NCBI GenBank assembly: GCA_030490835.1
Contig: CM059971.1
Coordinates: 76,216,224-76,280,223, forward strand
Direction: 5' to 3'
Source: Annona cherimola
Lineage: Eukaryota; Streptophyta; Magnoliopsida; Magnoliales; Annonaceae
DNA: 64,000 nucleotides
The notes under the pieces were generated by a model, which worked only from the letters and a program-made list of their open reading frames with translations, was not told the origin of the DNA and searched no databases. The translations under genes and the position numbers were made by a program. Below are positions 24,550 to 53,457 of the stretch, one piece after another; the first letter of the stretch is position 1; every line of letters starts with the position of its first letter.

Positions 24550-26280
24550 TTAGTGAATTATGCTAACATTTTCACAAAAATCATTAAAGTCATTTGACAA
24601 ATATTCACCACCTCTATCTGATTTTAGAGTTTTAATGGTTTTACCAAGTTGATTTTCAACTTCAGCCTTATAAGATTTGAATTTTTCTAAAGCTTCATCT
24701 TTAGTTCTTAACAAATAAACATAAGTATATTTACTAAAATCATCTATAAATGTTATAAAATATCTTTTACCACCTCTTGTTAGGTTATTTTGCATATCGC
24801 ATATATCAGAATGAATTAAACCCAATAATTCTGAATTTCTTTCTACTTTTTGAAATGATTTTTTAGTAATTTTAGTTTGAACACACACTTTACATTTATC
24901 AGTTGAATCATTTGGTGATCTAAGAATTAATCCTAATTTCATCATAGTGTCCATACTTCTAAAATTATCGTGATCTAGTCTATCATGCCATAAAGAAAAT
25001 GAATCGACAATATAAGCAGAAGAAGATGATCCATTATTCACGTTCAGGCGAAACATGCCGTCTACAACATAACCCTTCCTAACAAAAATATCTCCTTTTG
25101 TAATAATAATTTGATCTGACTCAAATACCAATTTAAAATCATATTTACTAAGAATGCTAACCGAGACCAGATTTTTGCGAATTTTTGGTACATGAAGCAC
25201 ATTTGTAAGGGTGAGTGATTTTTCAGAAGTCAGTTTCAGGATAATAGTCTCTGACCTTACCACTTTGGCAGTAGATGAATTACCCATGAATAAATTATTT
25301 CCATTATTACCAGATTCATAGGTTTTAAACTGATTTCTATCTTTGCATACATGCCTAGTAGCCCCAGAATCAAGCCACCAGGTCTGATCGTCACTCACAG
25401 CACAAATTTCAGAAATCATAGCAACAAAATTTTCTTCAGTCAAATGTGCCTCCGGACCCTTTTGAGTGTTATTCTTCTTTTTGAGAAGCCTACACTCCCT
25501 TTTCAAATGTCCCATCTTTTTGCAATAATAACAAGGTCCCTTTTTCTTTTTAGCAATAGTTTTATTGGTATTTAAGTTAAATTTTCTAAAAGGTTGATTA
25601 TTGCTAATTGTCACCAGATTTTGAGATTCAACCATATGAGCTTTAGATTGAATTTGCTCGTCTTTCTTTTTACTTTGTTTAGATTTTTCCTCAGTACGCA
25701 GGTTAAGAGCAAGTTCATCTAAACTCATAAGGCCTTTCATTTGTTTCAAATCCTTGCGGTGGTTATTCCAACTAGGTGACAATTTTGCAATAATAGTACT
25801 TATAAGAATGGACTCATTTATCTTACTGCCTTCAGACTCAAGTTGATTGACGATATGCTGGATCTCATGAACTTGATCAAGGATCGGCTTATCGTCAGTC
25901 ATAGTGTATTCAAGAAAATCACTTACAAGAAATTTCTTGATACTCGCATCATTCGTATTGTACTTGTGCTGAAGTGAGTCCCAAATTTCTTTGGCCGTGT
26001 TTACCTTCTAGTATGCGTTGAAGAGAGAGTCTGATAGAGATTCGACGATGTGGCATTTGCAGATGTAGTTGTCCATCTCCCACTTTATTCTTTTGCGTTG
26101 CTGCTGTAGTGTCTCATCCGTAGTTTCTTCAGGCTTCGAGTTGGTAAGAACGTAGACAACTCCAAGTTGGGTTAGGTAGAGGTGAAGTTGTTGTTGCCAC
26201 CTTTTGAAGTTGATGCCAACACAGGCATCCAACTTTGGGATATCAGGCTTAGCAATGAGAATGGTAGATTGGGGAGCCAT
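24550..26280 (-). pseudogene. Copia gag, protease and integrase core (one internal stop)
   Basis: Starts with an ATG at 26280 just inside the 5' LTR. The gag part is interrupted by a TAG at 26008-26010, after which the same frame continues. A CCHC zinc knuckle (CYYCKKMGHLKREC) lies near 25490-25532, the protease motif WLDSGATRHVC near 25346-25380, the pre-integrase LWHDRLDH near 24975-25000, and the integrase core from DFSKYTYVYLL to LKSDRGGEYL near 24600-24740. The frame ends at a TAA at 24550 where a sense codon is expected. Confidence 0.93.
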
Positions 26281-26317
26281 TTAAGAAAATGAAAAAATAA
26301 AAATATTTCCTTAAGAA

Positions 26318-26802
26318 TGTTGGTACACAGAATTGGAATTAGAAAAGGAAAATTTAAGGAAAGTGAAAATTATGCAAACCAAAATAGGTTACTCCTTTAG
26401 ACGTGTTACAGTCATCACTTTCCTTAAGGCAATATTTGCACCCTCACAGCTGTTTTGGGTTTTAACAGTTTGCCCCTAGGATACAAAGAGTGAACCTAAT
26501 CTAAAATGGAAACAACGTCCCTTCTAAATTCCAAACACTTGATAGCAGAATAACAGGCTTAGTAAGGAATTGAAAGAAAAATTCTCAAGAAGAACCCAAG
26601 TGAGACAAAGGATGCAAGTGTTGAAAATTATGCTTATTCTACAAATGAAAGACTAGTATATATAGGCTTGGGCTTTTTAACGTTTCAAAAAAAAATTTAA
26701 ATTAGAAATTCAAACGGCTGAAAAACGCACGATGGCTGAAGCGTTAAAAAAGAAATGGCTGAAACGGCTGAAACGGAATATTTTATTTATGAAATTCCAA
26801 CA
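26318..26802 (-). repeat. 5' LTR of the copia element
   Basis: 485 bp, TGTTGG...CCAACA. It carries a 9-base duplication (gctgaaacg type) absent from the 3' LTR, which explains the length difference. Confidence 0.95.
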
Positions 26803-26807
26803 TAAAG

Positions 26808-27250
26808 CCCACACATTTATTAAAAAAATAAAATTTTTCCAACCACCCGAATGACGAAATAATGTAACAATGGAACTTTTCAGGCCGCCGCAAGGAGAAC
26901 ATTCAACATTTCTCATCCATCCTAAACAAAGAAATAACGGATACGAAACCGCGAAAACTATCCATTAACATAATACTCATTGCAACACTTCGTGGCAATG
27001 GAATTACATGGGTCTTCTTCGCTCTGGAGAGAAGACTCATATGGTACACCGCATTCATATATATGTCGAACTGACTCTGCTGCAGCCAGATGATACAAAG
27101 AACTTCAAGAAGATTGAAAAGATGATGGTGGTAGCAAGAGCAGACAACGACTTACAGTTGGGCTGAGGCTGATATGACCACTATCATGGTTCATAAAATG
27201 CGTGAAAATTGGAAACTGGAATGCTATGTACATTTGAGGGATGACATGAT
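26808..27250 (-). other. 3' UTR and downstream region of the receptor kinase
   Basis: Lies between the copia target duplication and the kinase stop codon. A - strand AATAAA is present near 26816. No other gene is seen. The copia element inserted about 450 bp downstream of the stop codon. Confidence 0.45.
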
Positions 27251-44619
<17,369 letters not shown>

Positions 44620-44835
44620 TGCAGCTTTGCGAGGGCGAAAGGACTTGGGTGGAGCGAGGATTTGATTACTGCAGGTAGAGCTATGCAGCTAACGCTGGCT
44701 GGCTATGTCATTGCTTTTGGATACGATGCTGATTCAGCACACTCCTCCGGGTCCGGTTCTTGTTTCTGGGATTGGAAGGAGGATGGAAATCTCCGAGTAG
44801 GATTTAGGCGAGGCCGGAGGCTTATATATAGAAGT
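44620..44835 (-). promoter_or_regulatory. 5' UTR and TATA box of the receptor kinase
   Basis: A TATA-like 'tatatataag' on the - strand at about 44821-44830 lies about 200 bp upstream of the ATG at 44619, with GC-rich sequence between. The position is compatible with a core promoter plus a 5' UTR. No experimental start is known here. Confidence 0.5.
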
Positions 44836-45086
44836 GGAAAGCAAGCCGCGGTCCCCGCGGGGTGGGCCTCTCTTACTCGATCGAGGAAGCCTTTGACACT
44901 CAGCTAGAGCATAGTATTTATACTTCTTCTTTTTTTTTTTTTTTTGATAAATATATTTATACCTGATCCACGGGCATGAGATACCTGCGAGCGAAACATG
45001 AGCGAAGATTAACAGAAATGGTTCGGATGGGATGTGCACGTAACGAAGATAGGATCATAGGATGGAATTTTTTATCTCAAAAAACC

Positions 45087-45369
45087 TTTTTTTTCCATTC
45101 TTAGAAGATAATAATAACATTTTTTCATTTTTCAGAAGAATTCTTTTCAATTTCAATACATTTTTTCTGTTTCATAGCGTGCACAATTTTCTATTTCACA
45201 TTCTTACGTTAACAAGCTAATGGAAAAAACGTTTTTTCCTTCGTAGAAGATAATAATAACAATTTTTTCATTTTCAATATATTTTTCTTCGATTTCAATA
45301 CATCTCTTCTTATTCATAACGTGCACCGACACTTTTTCCATTTTTCATTCTTATGTTAACAAACTATCG
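45087..45369. repeat. Tandem duplication of about 140 bp
   Basis: Two neighbouring copies (about 45087-45226 and 45231-45369) share 'agaagataataataaca', 'tttcaatacat', 'cgtgca' and 'gttaacaa'. They lie about 250 bp upstream of the kinase TATA box. Confidence 0.75.
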
Positions 45370-45451
45370 GGTTTTTTTTTTGTTTATTTACTTATTAATT
45401 CACTTTTCAACGAAACGAGGATAGAGCTTTGTCTTAAATCTGTTTTGTATT

Positions 45452-45776
45452 ACCAACCGAGGCTAGCTCGGTTGGTGGCCGACTGCGGCGCAGAAATGCG
45501 TGCGCGCAGTCGGTCGAGAGTTCGAATCCGCGGGCGTGCAGATTTCGACAAAAATATATGCGTGGGAGCAGTATGTCTCCCGGATGGATGTAGTGTGGGA
45601 GCGGGTGGTCTCCCAGGTGGTTATTGGAAGCTGTGTCTTCCTTATTCTTTCGTGGAGCTGTGTCTCCAGGCTTCTTTGGGAAAGATGTATCCCTTATATT
45701 TGTAAGAATGTCTCAAATCTTCAAGTATGATATGTGTTGAGATATATGTAAATGTACCAATCAAAAAAAAAAAAAA
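45452..45776 (+). mobile_element. tRNA-derived SINE with target duplication
   Basis: About 325 bp including the tail. Box A 'tagctcggttgg' (about 45462) and box B 'gagttcgaatcc' (about 45519) give a polymerase III promoter in tRNA-like spacing. The body ends 'taccaatc' plus poly(A). The target duplication aaatctgttttgtatt is present at 45436-45451 and 45774-45789. A third partial copy of that repeat follows a second A-run at about 45794-45820. Same family as 12718-12965. Confidence 0.9.
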
Positions 45777-45820
45777 TCTGTTTTGTATTCCATAAAAAAA
45801 AAAAAAATCTGTTTTGTATA

Positions 45821-46664
45821 ATTGTACATTTTCTTTAGCATGATCATCTTTTAAAACAAATGACTTCTATTTTTTGTATTTAGCCAATTTAAACGGCTAA
45901 TATCATTTCTTCATATGCTAAAATTAATTACTCCCCTCTGTTATTTTCCTCTTCACTGCATGTTTTTCAACGAAATTAGCAAATACAAACGGAATCCACT
46001 GAGGAGACATGCGCTCTTAATCAGTGTAAATACTTTGGTGCTCTCAAGAGTAAGGAAATGTCTGAGTATCGGCCGTATAATAATTAATTTTTAAAAATAT
46101 TTAGGATAATTACATTACACGTTTTCTGTGCTTTATGACGTGAGAGTGAGGCAAGAATGGGATGAGCGCTGTACACAGTCCACCGGAGACGCTTGATGGC
46201 GACTTGAGTACGCGGAGACGGAGTTGAGAAATTAATAAAATAATGACTTTTTAAATTCCAATGGATGGCTGGCGTGGACTTCAGAAGTGGCAGGCAATAG
46301 CATATGTCGTTATTGATGATGACACTGCTGTGCATGGGTTTAAAATATTAGTTATAATCTATGTCTGTCCATTAACTAATCAACATCTCGACGTTGAATT
46401 TTATTTTATTCTTTTTCCCTTTTATATAGCTACTGATCGATGATAATTAACTATGCAGTTTGGATATGTAGCTCGTCTAAGTATTCTCGATTGAGAGACT
46501 AGATTTTTTCTTCTCTCTTTCGAAATAGATACTTGATCTTTTCTGTTAGAGTTTTATTACAAACTGAGATGCATGGAACCGGATTAAATGGATACGGATA
46601 ACTCCAATTTTTATCAAAAAAAGTTATAAAAGTTATTCGGAAATTTCTAAATTAAAAAACACAC
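45821..46664. other. Intergenic, nothing recognised
   Basis: Mostly AT-rich sequence without coding signal or repeat that I recognise. Confidence 0.5.
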
Positions 46665-47067
46665 TTTTTTTTTTTTGGATAGAAGGCTTGAAAGGCTCAA
46701 CTCTAGAACCACTCCACGGAATCCTTAGAGGAGGAAAGAGGAGAGTTAGACCTGAAGGGATATGATTAAAAGATTGTCCATCTTTACATGGAGAGTTAGA
46801 GATACAACTAGGTGGGTTATCCCACTAAACATGAACAAAATTGGTGCTTCTTAGAGCAAATTCCATAATGTTATGAGCCACCGAATTCCCTAATCTTAGA
46901 AGAAGAGAGAAGACAAGATGCAAATGTGGAAATGAAAATTTTATCTTGTCAACCAACTGTCGTAAATAAGCACAAACGAAGCTCCTATAATTGGTCAACT
47001 TAATAAGAGTGAGAGAATCACTTTCCACTATGACATTGCTGTGCAGGATAACCATTTTACAAGTGAC
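46665..47067 (-). mobile_element. 5'-truncated LINE fragment with RNase H domain piece
   Basis: The - strand reads an RNase H-like (RVT_3 type) C-terminal piece: VESDSLTLIKL followed by LRLGNSVAHNIMEFAL, near 46840-47030. It ends in poly(A) (T-run 46665-46676 on +). Direct repeats aaaaacacac lie on both sides (46655-46664 and 47068-47077), fitting target-primed insertion of a truncated LINE. Non-coding remnant. Confidence 0.8.
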
Positions 47068-47077
47068 AAAAACACAC

Positions 47078-48848
47078 TTGCAATGTGGCTTAAATTACGA
47101 AAATATGTTTGTAATAACCATTGTGAGGTGAAAACAAAGAACCCAATCCATCATCAAAATCTATGATGAACATGTGGTCCACTCCACTCCACTCCATATA
47201 TGATAAGGTGGATCGATGAGTTGACAGGAACTCTCAATGTGGTTATTAATCCCAATTCCTGACATGGTAGTTTCTAATATCTTTCAGGGGCAAACTGGCA
47301 GGGATGGATATTTTTTGCATGTCTCCCATGCAGTGATATATCATAGGCATATCCATGACTTGGGTTTCATTTTTTTAAAAAAATTATCTCTTTTTATATT
47401 ATAAATAAAAATTAGGAATGTAAAAATTATCTCTTTTTATATTATATTATAAAAATTATCTCATATCCTGAACCTGGTAATTGATACACTCAAATTTAGG
47501 AGTGTAATTTTGGGTCAAGTTAAGTCTGAACATGATTTCCAACGGTGCTAGAATTTGTTTATTTACAATTCGAGCTTTAAAAACCTGAATTGAAGAAACC
47601 CGCTTCGTAAATATGATTGAGTTATGGTTCAAGTGAACTCGAATCCGAAGAACCCGAGCACAATTTTTCATCTGTTACTTATTATAAAATATATTATATA
47701 TACAATATTTAAACAATATTTCTTTATATTTCGTGTATTTTATATTATCTATATTTATGTTTGAATACATATTTGGCATATCCTAATTATATTATAAATA
47801 AAGTATATTATTTATATTTATATTTATCTTTACATCCATTAATTTTCTTCTTTTATCTTGTTTTTAATTTTAAATTTTTTCAGAAATATTCTTTATATTG
47901 TTATATCCTTTAAAAGTCTATGGTTTGACTATATATTATTATATTTACTTACATGAATTGTTATTTTTATATATTCACATGAAAATCTAAACTTATCATT
48001 CTTAAGTAAAATATAAATTCATTAATATAAATTTCATCCTAAAACTCAACCCGAATTCGATTTTTAAAAATAGGATTAGGGTTTAGGTTTTATAAATAAT
48101 GTTAGGGTTAAGATTAGAATTAATTTTAGAAAATAGAGTTAGAGTTAGGGTTGAAATAAACTTGAATTTCATAAGCTTGAGCTGCACTATTACTCAAATT
48201 TGTCCCCTATAAATCAATTGTAGCCTAGTCGTAGTCCTTTGTAAAAAGACTTTAGGGTGCTAACTAGTCACTTTTGGAGAAAATAATTACTTAGCAATGT
48301 TACAATAAATTTCATTTAATATAGTTAATGTTTTTACTGCGTATAGTATATATTTGATTATATTAGATATATTTTAGCTACAATTTATTATTTAGCTACA
48401 AATAATTAGTTGTTCTTGAACAGTAGCATTTGGTTAAATGTGATCATTTTTTACATTAAATGTAACCAAAACTAATATCTAATATTGCTATTAAAATTCG
48501 GTCACAAAACTAATATTTTTGTATTTCTTTTTGCAAAATGCCAAATTGTGCTCCTATGAACTAAAATTCGCATCTTTTTCCATTCGCAAATGCTAGTTAA
48601 TCATTTGTGACTAGACCTAAATTCTATTTTTATTTTTGATAAACTTGTTAATGTAGGTATATGTAATCCATAAACCCAATTTTATCAAATTCCAAGGTTT
48701 GTATATATTTATATATTTGAATTTTAAATACACGGATATTATGATAATTTTCATTAAAAACAACCATAATACCACAATGTTTAAAATTAAAAAAATATAT
48801 ACACATCTCCAAAATGATAAAATTTAATTTACGGATCATGTATGCCTA
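47078..48848. other. AT-rich intergenic region, no gene seen
   Basis: Very AT-rich. Short lines such as 'gggttaagattagaat' and 'gagttagagttagggtt' near 48100-48150 look like low-complexity TTAGGG-like sequence, not a true telomeric array. No coding potential. Confidence 0.5.
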
Positions 48849-49111
48849 GTGTTTGTTTGGTGAACTCTTAAATTTTTCTTTTTTCACAACTATAATATTT
48901 TTCTAAATGTTTCTTCACATCTTTTTATACAGTTATCTTATTTTTCAATCGTTTCTTTGTAATTTTTCATATAAACAACTATCTTATCTATTTTAATTTT
49001 ATTCTTTTTACTCATCGTTATTATCCTTATCATATTACATCACTTCTCCTATTTTAAAATCTTTTCAGTAAAAATTTTTTATACAAAAATTCTATTAAAT
49101 ACCAAATACAC
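48849..49111. mobile_element. Diverged MITE (GGGTGTGTTTGG family)
   Basis: Ends 'tagtgtttgtttgg' and 'ccaaatacacta' with an interior matching the family ('attttaattttattc', 'tttactcatcgttattatcc'). Older than the other copies. Confidence 0.7.
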
Positions 49112-50299
49112 TATTAGATTAATAAGTTTGTAAAAAGCCCCAAAATTAAAGAAGAGAGTTTTGTAGCCGCTGGCAAATAGTGTGACCACTCACAAATAAC
49201 CAAATCCTAATAAGTAGGTTCTTCTAACTTTCATATTTACAATTTCAAAAATTAAGTAATTATATTTGCAATTATGTAGAATATTTGCAAACTAATCGAT
49301 TTTTAATTAATGCCTTGTCAATTTTCAAATATATCTTCCAAGCGGAGCCTTTTCCTCTTGTCACTGCTTTATTACCCGGAGAAAATAATAGACCTGGACC
49401 ACTTAGGTGATAAGACATGCAACATATTATGTACATTCCACTCGTTTTCGTCGTACGTGTGGCGATTCTATAGTACTCATTCTCTGATTATTCACGTGTG
49501 GGTCAGGGCAGGCATGCGTGGGTGAGTTGCGCGCCAGCTATGGCGGCTCTTGGATTTCATATGATGCATGTATTCCAGACGACACTGGTAATAACCTAAG
49601 GTTCACGTAAATGCACAGGAAAAATTCTATCTATAGTCCTTGTCCTATGATAAGTGACGATACATCAATAACCCAATCCATTTTCACCAACCCAACGTTA
49701 CGCGTCAATATGGATTGACTGAATGTCAACTTGGAGATATTCTTCAATAATGCTCGGCCCATTGAAGTTTTCAAAATGCCACCTCCATTTTTGGTCAACT
49801 CGATAATAAATTCAAAATACAACCGCTTATATTGTTTAGTACCATTTTTCTTACCGTGGCATCCAAAAATATATATATTTTTCAATTGTATTCGTAGGTG
49901 GTTGAATGTTGATACATTCTCTAAAAATATACATGATTATATGTAAATTTAAAAAGGTACCTAACTCTATTCGTAGATGCATTAGTATATATAAATGCTT
50001 TGGAGAATCATTTATCGACGTAGAAATGATTATTTAAATGTTGAATATAAAATTTCAAATTTAATACATGATTAATCAAACACCTTTATTATGTTAAATT
50101 TATACATTTTCTTGATTGAACCATGCTAATCTTTAATTTGGATGTTGTATTGTCTTGTAGTTAAATGAATTATTTTAAATGGATTAAATAAGTTGAATTT
50201 TAATTCATCATCAATGAGAGACCAAAATGAGATTGATATACAAAAGTTTTCAATGTTCCCGTCTTTTTATAGTATTAATTGAAGTATATCCTACACTAA

Positions 50300-50870
50300 C
50301 CCCATGGTTTTTTTGCATTTTAGTATCTCTAACTATGTGTATTTTCTTTTTAGTCCACGAGTTTTACGTATTTACTTTTTAGACCTTGTATGTTTACTAT
50401 CTTTATGTTTTAGTCCTTATCATCAAAACACCCAATTAACAGTGGATATTTGTAAGTGAAGAAGCCTAAAATACCCTTATAACGTAGTTGAGTTGAGTCA
50501 ACTCATGAATAAGAGTCGACTCATGAATATAATTCAACTCACATATGCAATCGATACAATTTTATATAGCTTAGTTGAGTCGACTCATAAATACAAGTCG
50601 AATCATGAATTAAGTTGACTTAAACTTGCAAACAGTGTAATTTTCTTGTGGCTAAGTTGAGTTGACTCTTTTAAGGGTAATATTATCATTAAAAAATTTG
50701 TAAGGCAACTATTGACAAATTTTTCATTTGTTTACTAACATGCATTAACGGCAATGACTAAAATGCAAAGGAGGTAAATTTACAGGGTTTAAAAAGGAAA
50801 TACATGAAACTCATGAATTTAAAAGTAAATACACATAGTTAGAAGGATCAAAGTACAAATAACCCCCCAA
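50300..50870. mobile_element. Long-TIR element of unknown superfamily
   Basis: Inverted ends of about 110 bp: left 'cccatggtttttttgca' with 'tctaactatgtgtatt', right the inverse ('aatacacatagtta', 'caaataacccccc'). The centre (50480-50660) carries several imperfect copies of 'gttgagtcgactcat'. The long TIRs are MULE-like, but no 9-bp duplication was found. No ORF. Confidence 0.65.
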
Positions 50871-51508
50871 TTTGCACATGTCAATGTATTGACCGAAATT
50901 CAATATAAACACATATAAATTGAATCAGACTTTATTTTTAGATTTTGTAAGTTTATGAATCTGTTTTTCATATTTTAAAAATTGGTTTTGCTGCATTAAT
51001 TTAATTAGACTGGACTTGCGTAAATGGTAGAACCTGAAATCAACAAAAATCACACATTCAAAGTATAAAAACGTAAATACGAAAACTTCGTGGTCCAAAC
51101 AATAATTCATAAACTTATAGTAAACAATAAATTCATAAACTTATAGTATCTAAAATGTAACAAACTAGGAAAGAATCTAGTTTGAATTGCTAGCTTTTCT
51201 TTTGTTGGTCTAGATGAAGACTCACAAACCCCCAAAAAAGGTACTTTGAAAATGGAAAATTTTAGGGGGACTTCAAATTCAATTAATTTGAACTTATAAA
51301 AAATCTAATTAATTCAATTCGATTTTTTAAAATTCAAGTCCGTCAATTCAATTAATATTTATGCTAGTTTCCTTCGCCCTTAGAGATATATTAGCAGTAA
51401 AATGTAGTGTATTAACATCAACTAAGAATAGTTTTAATTCATTATATAGTCCATGATTAAACTAAAGTAATCTATTGAGTTTTTTTGGAAGAAAAGTAAT
51501 CGGTAGAG

Positions 51509-52268
51509 TTTTTTTTTTTTTTGCTATAAAGATATGTTTCCTACCCACCCCCAGAGATCCATACTAAGGAGGATGAGGAAGAAACCCCTTAGAGGAAAGA
51601 AAAAGCTTACGTTCATTACGCATAGCATCAGAGATATATATAGGGGACTGGTCCACCCAAGAAATTGTGGGTACCCCCTGAGACAGTACAAACTTCACTA
51701 CGGTGTGAGCGACGTAGTTACCACTCCTAAGAATATGAGAGAATTGACATCCGTTGAATCTGGTACTGCGATCCTTAATTCTATGGATAAGATGATTAAT
51801 AAGTGAGTGGTTGGGGTGATTCTTATTAAGGAAGTGAACAAGAATAAGGGAATTTATTTCAAAAATGACATTTGAATAATGGAATTCCCTCACCCATGTG
51901 ATTCCCAGGAGTAGACACTTGGTCTCCATCCAAAGTTGGTCATCCCAACCCTGCCAAGTCCAGCATTTTGCAGCAAAAAAAAAATAAAATTCCTTGAGAA
52001 TTATGGATGATGACCGCCGCACCCACCATGCCCACATTCCAGTTGAAAGCTACATCAATATTCGCCTTAAACTGCCCGAAATCTGGCGATTTCCAACTGA
52101 CCATACCCTCATGAATGTGCATAGGAAATTTGGAGTAGACATTGGCTGTCTCTAGTTGATGAAGCAAAAGTGCACATTTGTTTGAAATTTCAGTAAAAGG
52201 AGGAGATTTGCCAGATGTTCGTTGGAGATTTCTGCGAGATCATCCAACACGACAATGCAAATAGCCTC
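51509..52268 (-). mobile_element. 5'-truncated LINE fragment with RNase H domain
   Basis: Two overlapping - strand frames (51564-52167) together cover an RNase H-like domain: KANIDVAFNWNVGMVGAAVI at the start, ETKCLLLGITW in the middle, IFEINSLILVHFLN and FSHILRSGNYVAHTVVKFVL at the end. A frameshift at a homopolymer near 51970 separates them. The - strand ends in poly(A) (T-run 51509-51522 on +). The right border is set by a weak 7-bp match, aatcggt, on both sides and is uncertain. Confidence 0.78.
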
Positions 52269-52419
52269 AAGGTTGGAATCGGTTAAAAACATGGAAAAAA
52301 TTTGTGAAAAAATAAAAATACAGAGTGGCATAATATAAAGGGAATAATTTATCAGGAATAAAGATTATAAAAAAATAAATAGGATGGTTATAGAAAGATG
52401 TGAAAATAACTAAAACGTA

Positions 52420-52421
<2 letters not shown>

Positions 52422-52459
<38 letters not shown>
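52422..52459. repeat. (AAT)n microsatellite
   Basis: About 12 units, touching the left end of a MULE terminal repeat at 52461. Confidence 0.92.
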
Positions 52460-52460
52460 G

Positions 52461-53170
52461 GGGTTAATTTTAAACATACCTATTATTTTGACCTTAATTT
52501 CAAATATATCTACTAAGTTTCAAAACTTACATTTATACCCACTAAATTTACCATAAATTCTGAATATAATCCATTCTCTAAATTCAGTGTTAAATAATAT
52601 CAAAATCCAAAACTCCCCCCCACATTACACTCCATATTCCCAGTGACGCCTGCATTTGTGGACAAATTAGCCGATCGAGGCTGGGGATTTGGGGCTTGGG
52701 ATCTGATAGGTTTTTTCTAGATTTCTTTGTCAGAGGAGACAAACTAAGCTGGCCGAATATGTAATGGGAAGATGCCGATGTGCCATTGGTTTGGAGCTTG
52801 AAGCAACGGCCATGGCTGCCACTTTGGGAGGATTGTATCCGCAGGTGGATTTCCTCTACCCGTCATAGATCCAGACGGTAAATGCTTCGTCACTGCAGCA
52901 TTGATCGTCCTTGTTGGCAATTTTCTACACGTTGACAGCAACCAACAAGTTCGGCCAAACCCATTTACATCTTCTTCAGCTAAGATAGACAATGAGCATG
53001 AAGCCCATTGGCATCCGTCCTTTAGCAAATAAAAAATCACGACCTCCCTTCTTCAAATTCGACAATGTCAAGCCTTCAAAATCCATTGCTGCCAGAACTA
53101 TCATGCTCTGCTCTGCGGACTGCGGGAGACGGTGCGGGAGACGGGAGTTCGACTTCGGGGTAGGTTTAGA
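52461..53170. mobile_element. Partial MULE with gene-like interior
   Basis: The left end 'gggttaattttaaacatacc' and the following 130 bases resemble the terminal repeat of the Pack-MULE at 29951. A GC-richer interior follows (52620-53160) with a - strand frame at 52744-53040 that I do not recognise. No right terminal repeat or 9-bp duplication was found, so the element may be truncated. Confidence 0.55.
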
Positions 53171-53457
53171 AAAATATTATATTATTAGGGTGCGGGTCAG
53201 CGGGTATAAGTGAGTCGGGATCAGGTAGGTTCGCCCTGACCCGCATTTTTTAGAAAATATTGAACCCTCGACCCGTTCCGGTATAAGATAGGGTCGAGGC
53301 GAGGTGGGTCACGGGTTGACCCGCCCCGATTCCCACCCATAGTTTCAAATCTGGTTCAACGACCAGGCTCAGCCCGGCCCAAGTTGCACCACTACTTGTC
53401 GGATCTCATGATGGGCTATGGGAGATCCCCCTAGCTCAATCTCAAATTTGACGCATT

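Larger units (their letters stand above)
21304..26802 (-). mobile_element. Full-length Ty1/copia LTR retrotransposon
   Basis: A 5499-bp element on the - strand between ARPC1 and the receptor kinase. LTRs start TGTTGGTA and end TTCCAACA. A 5-bp duplication TAAAG flanks it (21299-21303 and 26803-26807). Order on the - strand: gag, zinc knuckle, protease, integrase, reverse transcriptase, RNase H, which is the copia order. A purine tract (on the - strand) lies next to the 3' LTR at about 21780-21790. No clear primer-binding site is visible next to the 5' LTR. Several in-frame stops make it defective. Confidence 0.96.

Noticed and set aside
45455..45530. Possible tRNA gene
   Set aside because: Box A and box B are present, but the acceptor stem does not pair and the sequence continues into a SINE body with a poly(A) tail and target duplication.
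48050..48160. TTAGGG-like lines resembling interstitial telomere repeats
   Set aside because: The units are irregular (TTAGGGTT mixed with other words) and the plant telomere unit TTTAGGG is not tandem here.
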